Source of the DNA: Mycolicibacterium sp. CBMA 226
Lineage (GTDB): Bacteria; Actinomycetota; Actinomycetes; Mycobacteriales; Mycobacteriaceae
NCBI RefSeq assembly: GCF_009729075.1
Contig: NZ_VTGY01000015.1
Span: forward strand, 186,001-250,000
Length of the DNA: 64,000 bases
Direction of reading: 5' to 3'
The translations under genes and the position numbers were made by a program. Of this stretch, positions 59,675 to 64,000 are shown in pieces. Positions within the stretch are counted from its first letter, which is position 1. The number at the start of each line of letters is the position of its first letter. The notes below the pieces were generated by a model, which searched no databases, was not told the DNA's origin, and was given only the letters and a program-made list of their open reading frames with translations.

Positions 59675-59961
59675 CCGGCAGGCGTGCGCAATCCGAACGA
59701 TGCGCACTGCTCGCGGGCTGGGCGCTCACCCTGTCGGGCATCGCGCACCTCGTGTGGCCGCGGGCATTCGAATCGGTCAACCGGATGGCGTTCGCCGACC
59801 ACATCCGCGGGCACGTGCTGATCAACGGCAGCATCGAAGCCGGCCTGGGTTTGTCGCTGCTGAACACCCGAACCCGTCGGGCCGCGGCGGTCGCGACAGT
59901 CGGCTATCTGACCTATTTCAACGCCAGTCTGCTGCGCCGGCAGAAGTTCGGTTCGCCCTAG
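59662..59961 (+). CDS. Small membrane protein coupled to the P450 gene
   Basis: A 99-residue protein (GTG at 59662) with three predicted membrane helices: ALLAGWALTLSGIAHLVWP, VLINGSIEAGLGLSLL and AAAVATVGYLTYFNASLL. It resembles the DoxX-like or DUF4267 small membrane families but I cannot assign it with certainty. A longer frame from 59602 would overlap the P450 gene far more. Its translation is probably coupled to the P450. Confidence 0.65.
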   Translation: MRLLTGRRAQSERCALLAGWALTLSGIAHLVWPRAFESVNRMAFADHIRGHVLINGSIEAGLGLSLLNTRTRRAAAVATVGYLTYFNASLLRRQKFGSP

Positions 59962-59981
59962 CGGCACAGAGTTTGGGCGGT

Positions 59982-60551
59982 TCAGGGCAGCGTGGACTCG
60001 CCGAGGCCAAGCGTCAGCGAGGGGCCGGCAAACCGCTGCACCAACTCGTATTCGGTTTGTTTGTCCTTGAGGGGCCAGTACCACAGTGCGAACGTGATGC
60101 GGATCAGCCATTGCGCGGCCAGCGGGTCATTTCGTCCGAGCATTTCTTCGGCCAGTTTGGCGACGAGCGGTGACGCGGTGACTGCCCCGGTGTCGTGATC
60201 GGGCCGGATGTCTCCCATGATCAGCTTTCCCAGCGGTTCGGCGCGCATGCATTCCAATGCGACCGCAATGGCTGTCACGATGCGCTCTGTGCCGTCCTTG
60301 CCTGCGATGGCGTGCCGGATGGAGCCGACGATCCGGTCGGCGAAAAGCGATATGAGGCGCTCCAGGATGACCGCCTTTCCGCCGGCCCGGCGGTAGATGG
60401 TCGCGGGCGAACAGTGCAGCTTTGCGGCCAGCGCATCGATCGTGAACGCTTCGAAGCCATTGCGTGAGACGAGTTCTGAGGCCGCCGAGAGGATGCGGTC
60501 CTGTGCTTCGGCGTTGCGGTCAACTCCGAGCACCCAGTCCTGTTGCGGCAT
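59982..60551 (-). CDS. TetR-family transcriptional regulator
   Basis: A 189-residue regulator. The N-terminal helix-turn-helix is AQDRILSAASELVSRNGFEAFTIDALAAKLHCSPATIYRRAGGKAV; the C-terminal ligand domain has a TetR_C-type pattern ending in LTLGLGESTLP. It is convergent with the P450-membrane protein pair and downstream of an enoyl-CoA hydratase gene on the same strand. A 20-bp palindrome upstream of its start suggests autoregulation. The P450 gene is a plausible target. Confidence 0.9.
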   Translation of the reverse strand: MPQQDWVLGVDRNAEAQDRILSAASELVSRNGFEAFTIDALAAKLHCSPATIYRRAGGKAVILERLISLFADRIVGSIRHAIAGKDGTERIVTAIAVALECMRAEPLGKLIMGDIRPDHDTGAVTASPLVAKLAEEMLGRNDPLAAQWLIRITFALWYWPLKDKQTEYELVQRFAGPSLTLGLGESTLP

Positions 60552-60576
60552 GTACGCGAGCCTCCGTCACTGCGAA

Positions 60577-60596
60577 TAGAACTGGATTCAGTCCTA
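60577..60596. promoter_or_regulatory. TetR operator-like palindrome upstream of the tetR gene
   Basis: TAGAACTG-GATT-CAGTCCTA: 8-base arms with seven matching pairs around a 4-base centre. It lies 26-45 bases upstream of the TetR start codon (60551, minus strand), the usual place for an autorepression site. Confidence 0.65.
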
Positions 60597-60632
60597 GCAC
60601 CTTGCGGCGACACGCGCTCTGGTCTTCGCCGT

Positions 60633-61430
60633 CTACTGCGCTGACGGAAACCGGGGTGGCCGCTTTTCGCGTAGCGCGGTATAGCCCTCGACCACATCCG
60701 GTCCGAGAAACGTCAACATCTCGTAGGCCGCGGACTGGTCGAAGATGGGACCGGCATTGCGCAGCCAGTTGTTGAGTGCGCGCTTGGTGAGCCGGATCGC
60801 CTGCTGGGCGCCGGTGGCCAGCAGGTCGGCCACCCGGAGTGCTTCGTCCAAAACCTCTTCGCGGGGAAGGGCTTTGGCGACCATTCCGATGCGCTCGGCC
60901 TCGACTCCGCTGATCATCTCGCCCGTCATGAGGTAGTACTTCGCCTTTGCGGTCCCGGCGAGCAACGGCCAGATGATCGCGGCGTGATCGCCCGCGGCGA
61001 CCCCCAGTTTGACGTGGCCGTCGCCGATCTTGGCGTCCTCGGCGATGATTGCCACATCGGCCAGCAGCGCGGCCACGGCACCGGCACCGACCGCGACGCC
61101 GTTGATCGCGGACACGATCGGTTTGTCGCAATTGATCATGTTGTAGACCAGGTCGCTCATCTCGCCGAGCATGTGCGAGACGCGGTCGTAGTCACCCGCC
61201 ATACGTTCGACCATGGCCAGATCCCCGCCGGCGCTGAATGCCTTTCCCGCACCGGTGATCACGGCCACCCGGGTTTCCGGATCGGCCGCCACGTCCTGCC
61301 AGATGCCGGCCAGCTCGGCGTGCATGCCCTCGTCGGCGGCGTTGTACTTCTCGGGCCGGTTGAGCGTGATCAGCAGGACGCCGTTGTCGCGGCGCGTCAG
61401 GGTCAGCTGCTGGTAGTCGGTGAATGCCAT
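60633..61430 (-). CDS. Enoyl-CoA hydratase/isomerase family protein
   Basis: A 265-residue crotonase-fold protein (ATG at 61430; frame open to 61490). It contains PEKYNAADEGMH (first oxyanion region), KAFSAGGDLAMVERMAG, AINGVAVGAGAVAALLADVAI and KIGDGHVKLGVAAGDHA, where the hydratase Glu positions appear as GDH and GAG types. The substrate is unknown. It lies upstream of the TetR gene in the same direction and may be part of the catabolic set with the P450. Confidence 0.88.
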   Translation of the reverse strand: MAFTDYQQLTLTRRDNGVLLITLNRPEKYNAADEGMHAELAGIWQDVAADPETRVAVITGAGKAFSAGGDLAMVERMAGDYDRVSHMLGEMSDLVYNMINCDKPIVSAINGVAVGAGAVAALLADVAIIAEDAKIGDGHVKLGVAAGDHAAIIWPLLAGTAKAKYYLMTGEMISGVEAERIGMVAKALPREEVLDEALRVADLLATGAQQAIRLTKRALNNWLRNAGPIFDQSAAYEMLTFLGPDVVEGYTALREKRPPRFPSAQ

Positions 61431-61517
61431 CTCGCGAAGCCTCTCTGCTGCAAGCGGGTGCATGAAGCGCTGCGCCCGACGGCAACTCACGTTACGGTCT
61501 CCCGACCGCCGCCGCGG

Positions 61518-62432
61518 TCAGCCCACGCGGGCGGCGATCTCGGACGGCTGCGCTGCCCGGGACCACGCCAGTGGATTCAGGTTGCGGTACGGATCGCCGG
61601 CCCGGACTTCCTTGAGGTCGGCCAGGATCTGTTCCAGCGCTTGCTGAGTCGTCGACTTGACCGTCTCGACCCAACGAACGTGATTCGTCCCCTTGGTCGG
61701 TGCCGTGGTGGAAATCGGCTCCCCGAACTCGAGGTACATGCGTTGGGGGCGGGGGATCAGTGTCGGGCCGACACCACGCACCAATGGCATTGCCATGTCG
61801 GTGCGCCCAGCGAGCCGCTTGCCGATGGACTGGCTCAGCCGGCCCAGCGTGCTGTCACGTTCGAATAGCGGTTCGTAGACATCGTCACTGCCGACCAGTC
61901 CGACGGGCACGATCGGGTACCCGCTTTCGATGGCCACGCGGGCGAAGCCGTTTCGGCCCTCCCACTTGAGCTGGTACTCCTCGCCCTTGAACTTGGGCAT
62001 CTCGCGCCCGCCGCCCGGAAACACCAGCACGGTTTCGTTGTGCCGCATGAGTTCTCGCGCGGTGTCGGGATGGCCGACGACGCCGCCGTACGCGGCGACG
62101 AGATCGCCGCCGAAGCCTTTGGCCTGCGCCAGGCCGCGCTCCGCGAGTGGCCGCACCTGCACGCCGAGTTCCCGGCGGGTGTAGTAGGGCATCAGCAGAA
62201 TCTCGGCGAAGCCGAACGCGGTGTGATTGCCCACCAGCAGAAAACGGCCGTCGCGGGGCAGCCGGTCCAGCCCGGTCACGTATGGCCGGTACAGGTCGAT
62301 CAGCGGTTCGAGAGCATCGCCGGTGGCGTCCAACACATTTCGTAGCGTGCGGATGCGTTGCGGCGGATCCATGATGGCAGCGATCTCGTCGTCGGTGACA
62401 GTCGGCCGGCCCTGTGGCGGTCCGAATCCCAT
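61518..62432 (-). CDS. PlsC/DGAT-type lysophospholipid acyltransferase
   Basis: A 304-residue acyltransferase. The catalytic block is FLLVGNHTAFGFAEILL, an N-H-x5-E variant of the usual N-H-x4-D, followed by VFPGGGREMPKFKGEEYQLK, and GYPIVPVGLVGSDD. The pattern FPGG.RE is like that of membrane-associated acyl-glycerol acyltransferases in the Dgat/MGAT family. The protein probably acylates a lysophospholipid or glyceride. It is 56 bases downstream of the whiB gene. Confidence 0.85.
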   Translation of the reverse strand: MGFGPPQGRPTVTDDEIAAIMDPPQRIRTLRNVLDATGDALEPLIDLYRPYVTGLDRLPRDGRFLLVGNHTAFGFAEILLMPYYTRRELGVQVRPLAERGLAQAKGFGGDLVAAYGGVVGHPDTARELMRHNETVLVFPGGGREMPKFKGEEYQLKWEGRNGFARVAIESGYPIVPVGLVGSDDVYEPLFERDSTLGRLSQSIGKRLAGRTDMAMPLVRGVGPTLIPRPQRMYLEFGEPISTTAPTKGTNHVRWVETVKSTTQQALEQILADLKEVRAGDPYRNLNPLAWSRAAQPSEIAARVG

Positions 62433-62488
62433 CGTGGCTCCCGTCGGTGTCGTGGTGTTGTCACCAAGGTACCGACAGATTTGATAGA

Positions 62489-62851
62489 TCAGCTAATAAA
62501 AGCCTGTGAACTTCGCATCGCGGCACGTTCCTTCGGCGTCGTCGCGCCCCAGATGCCGTAGGGCTCATAGGCTTCCATGGCATGGCCGAGGCACTCGCGC
62601 AGTACCGGGCACTGGCGGCAGATCTGCTTGGCGTGCTCTTCGTGGGCGATGCGGCGGGCGCCGCGGTCGTCGTCGCCGGTGTAGAACACCTCGGCCGGCA
62701 ATCCACGGCAGCGGGCGCGTAACTGCCAATCCCACGCGGCGGTGGTCGCCGCGCCGCGCGCGTGGGACCAGGGACGTGGCCGATGCCGGGTACTGCGTGA
62801 CGGGGATGCGCGTATGTCAGCGCGGCAAGGGGATACCCGAGCCAAGGTCAT
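62489..62851 (-). CDS. WhiB-family iron-sulfur regulator coupled to rpmE2
   Basis: A 120-residue protein with the four Fe-S cysteines Cys48, Cys78, Cys81 and Cys87 (RARCRG; ICRQCPVLRECLGHA), followed by the turn GIWGA and the basic DNA-binding segment KERAAM. The N-terminal 40 residues are Arg-rich and unusual. Its ATG at 62851 overlaps the TGA of rpmE2 (ATGA), so translation is coupled to the ribosomal protein gene. Since rpmE2 is preceded by Zur-like boxes, this WhiB is probably made under zinc limitation. The WhiB subfamily is not clear. Confidence 0.88.
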   Translation of the reverse strand: MTLARVSPCRADIRASPSRSTRHRPRPWSHARGAATTAAWDWQLRARCRGLPAEVFYTGDDDRGARRIAHEEHAKQICRQCPVLRECLGHAMEAYEPYGIWGATTPKERAAMRSSQAFIS

Positions 62852-63099
62852 CGGCCGTACTTGCGATTGAATTTCTCGACCCGGCCCGCGGTGTCGAGGA
62901 TCTGCCGCTTGCCGGTCCATACGGGGTGTGAGTCCGATGTGACGTCGACGACGATCAGGGGGTAGGTGCGTACGCCGTCGGCGGTCTGCCACTCGATCGT
63001 TCGCGAGCTGGTGGCAGTGGATCGGGTCAGGAAGGTGCGCCCGGTGGTGGCGTCCTGGAAGACGACGGGGTGGTAGTCGGGGTGAATGCCGGCCTTCAT
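62848..63099 (-). CDS. rpmE2: 50S ribosomal protein L31 type B (zinc-independent)
   Basis: An 83-residue protein, MKAGIHPDYHPVVFQDATTG, with TRSTATS and HPVWTGKRQILDTAGRVEKF as in the L31 B type. It lacks the CxxC zinc-binding pairs of type A L31, so it is the C-minus form that replaces the zinc-containing paralogue when zinc is scarce, releasing zinc. Ribosomal-protein paralogues of this type are Zur-repressed in mycobacteria; two Zur-like boxes lie upstream. Confidence 0.95.
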   Translation of the reverse strand: MKAGIHPDYHPVVFQDATTGRTFLTRSTATSSRTIEWQTADGVRTYPLIVVDVTSDSHPVWTGKRQILDTAGRVEKFNRKYGR

Positions 63100-63117
63100 G
63101 AGAGCCTCCGTCGGTTA

Positions 63118-63136
63118 AATGAAAATCGTTGTCATT
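63118..63136. promoter_or_regulatory. Zur-like box 1 upstream of rpmE2
   Basis: AATGAAAATCGTTGTCATT has the palindromic pattern of the mycobacterial Zur box (TGAAAATCATTTTCA). It lies 19 bases from the ATG of rpmE2 on the minus strand. Arms AATGA/TCATT are exact; the inner bases have one mismatch pair. Confidence 0.8.
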
Positions 63137-63175
63137 AAGGCGTGGTCGACGATACCCCACAGGTCATCGCTTGTC

Positions 63176-63188
63176 GAAAATTATTTTC
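63176..63188. promoter_or_regulatory. Zur-like box 2 in the divergent region
   Basis: GAAAATTATTTTC is a perfect palindrome of 13 bases with a central T, matching the core of Zur sites. It lies 58 bases upstream of box 1 relative to rpmE2, and 73 bases from the divergent GH27 ATG, so it could affect either gene. Confidence 0.7.
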
Positions 63189-63260
63189 AATAAGCGGCAG
63201 CTCGCTCTCAGCCGGCGTCGCTACTGTCGGTACACCCGGCGCCTGACGACGAGGAGATCG

Positions 63261-64000
63261 ATGACGCGGCTCTGGTCTGTGGCGGCGGTGTTGCTGTGCG
63301 TTGCCGCGTTGCTATCCGGCTGCACGGCTCGGTCGGGTAAGCCGCCGCCGGTGTCGGTCCACCCGCCGATGCCACCGATGGGCTGGAACTCGTGGAACTC
63401 CGGCGTCGAACTCACCGAGGCCAACATCAAAGCCGTCATCGACGCCATGGTGTCTTCCGGCATGCGTGACGCCGGCTACCGGTACGTCGACCTCGACGCC
63501 GGCTGGGCTGCGCCGCAACGTGCAGCCGACGGCGAATTGCAGGCTGACCCAACACGTTTCCCGGACGGCATGGCAGTTCTGGCCAAGTACGCCCACGACC
63601 GCGGGATGCTGCTGGGCTTGTACGCGAGCCCGTTCAACGAAGGGTGCAGTGCCGAGCCGGCATTGGCCGCTGTCGGCCATGAAACCCAGGATGCGAAGGA
63701 ATACGCGGACTGGGGCGTCGACATGCTCAAGTACGACTGGTGTCGCAACGAGGCCGACCACGAGCATCAGGTGCGGGTGTTCAGCGCCATGCGCGACGCA
63801 CTCCGTGCGTCCGGTCGGCACATCGTCTACAGCATCAACCCCAACAGTTCCGATGATCAGACAGCGGGCATCCGCTACGACTGGTCTGACATCGCCGACA
63901 TGGTCCGCGCCACCAACGATCTCGTACCGGTCTGGCATGACCAGCTGCCGCGACTGGGGCCGCTGGACCCGTTCGCCGGTCACGTCTACCTGGGTGTGCC
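63261..64000 (+). CDS. Lipoprotein alpha-galactosidase, GH27 family (partial, 3' end missing)
   Basis: The gene runs off the right edge. ATG at 63261 follows GAGGAG. The signal MTRLWSVAAVLLCVAALLSGC has lipobox LSGC. The catalytic barrel then begins PPMGWNSWNSG, with YRYVDLDAGW, GMLLGLYASP, and WGVDMLKYDWC, whose Asp (KYDWC) is the GH27 nucleophile. The family releases alpha-linked galactose or N-acetylgalactosamine from glycans outside the cell. Divergent from the Zur-boxed rpmE2, 161 bases apart. The acid-base Asp and the C-terminal domain are outside the window. Confidence 0.9.
   Translation, partial: MTRLWSVAAVLLCVAALLSGCTARSGKPPPVSVHPPMPPMGWNSWNSGVELTEANIKAVIDAMVSSGMRDAGYRYVDLDAGWAAPQRAADGELQADPTRFPDGMAVLAKYAHDRGMLLGLYASPFNEGCSAEPALAAVGHETQDAKEYADWGVDMLKYDWCRNEADHEHQVRVFSAMRDALRASGRHIVYSINPNSSDDQTAGIRYDWSDIADMVRATNDLVPVWHDQLPRLGPLDPFAGHVYLGV

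Noticed and set aside
57953..61430. Genomic island integrated at tRNA-Ala
   Set aside because: No integrase gene and no duplicated tRNA 3' end were found in the window, so integration at this tRNA is not supported.

Overview
The window is chromosomal DNA of a mycobacterium, most likely a fast-growing Mycolicibacterium-type species. The evidence is high GC with GTG starts, MspA-family porins (typical of fast growers), the MprAB-PepD stress system, WhiB, 5-FCL/GalU/MoeA/RimJ gene order, and a backbone whose order follows the M. tuberculosis block from about Rv0945 to Rv0996. The species cannot be named from the sequence alone.

Layout. 1-10.3 kb: a partial secreted chorismate mutase, an SDR enzyme, pgi, the cytosolic chorismate mutase, uvrD1, a repeat-bearing membrane protein, an M23 peptidase and sucCD. 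10.3-17.2 kb: an accessory block not found at this place in M. tuberculosis. It holds two tandem ATPases with a 16-bp-spaced operator array, an ESX-type (EspC-like plus WXG-type effector) locus with a secreted partner and a decayed paralogue of that partner, a degenerate thiolase-fold protein and a lipoprotein. 17.2-31.3 kb: an LLM oxidoreductase, sfnG, the Rv0954 homologue, perM, purN-purH, mqo with a divergent LysR gene, a lipase-like gene and a MoxR/VWA pair. 31.4-34.1 kb: a DUF1501/DUF1800 export pair. 34.1-43.2 kb: a DUF1707 gene and a six-gene acyl-CoA carboxylase operon (atuA-like, fadE13, accD2, accA2, fadE12, echA7) behind a palindromic operator.

43.4-52.7 kb: rpmF; mprA-mprB-pepD-moaB2 with two perfect TCTCAG-N5-TCTCAG boxes; a small CRP-box-linked ORF; a tandem triplication of an unusual MspA porin with a remnant of a fourth unit; mscL; a SAF protein and the CIRCE-controlled zinc-ribbon chaperone gene. 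52.8-57.9 kb: a 31-residue metallothionein-like gene, 5-FCL, galU, moeA1/glp, rimJ and glpR (division-linked). 57.95-64 kb: tRNA-Ala(CGC), a P450 with an overlapping membrane protein, TetR, enoyl-CoA hydratase, an acyltransferase, a rpmE2-whiB pair behind two Zur-like boxes, and the start of a GH27 alpha-galactosidase lipoprotein.

Most interesting: the remodelled, gene-converted porin array with covarying terminators; the ATPase pair with its iteron-like operator; the EspC-linked locus with a decayed partner duplicate; the apparently leaderless metallothionein; the zinc-regulator boxes upstream of a ribosomal protein gene coupled to whiB; and the CRP box in front of an undescribed 51-residue ORF.
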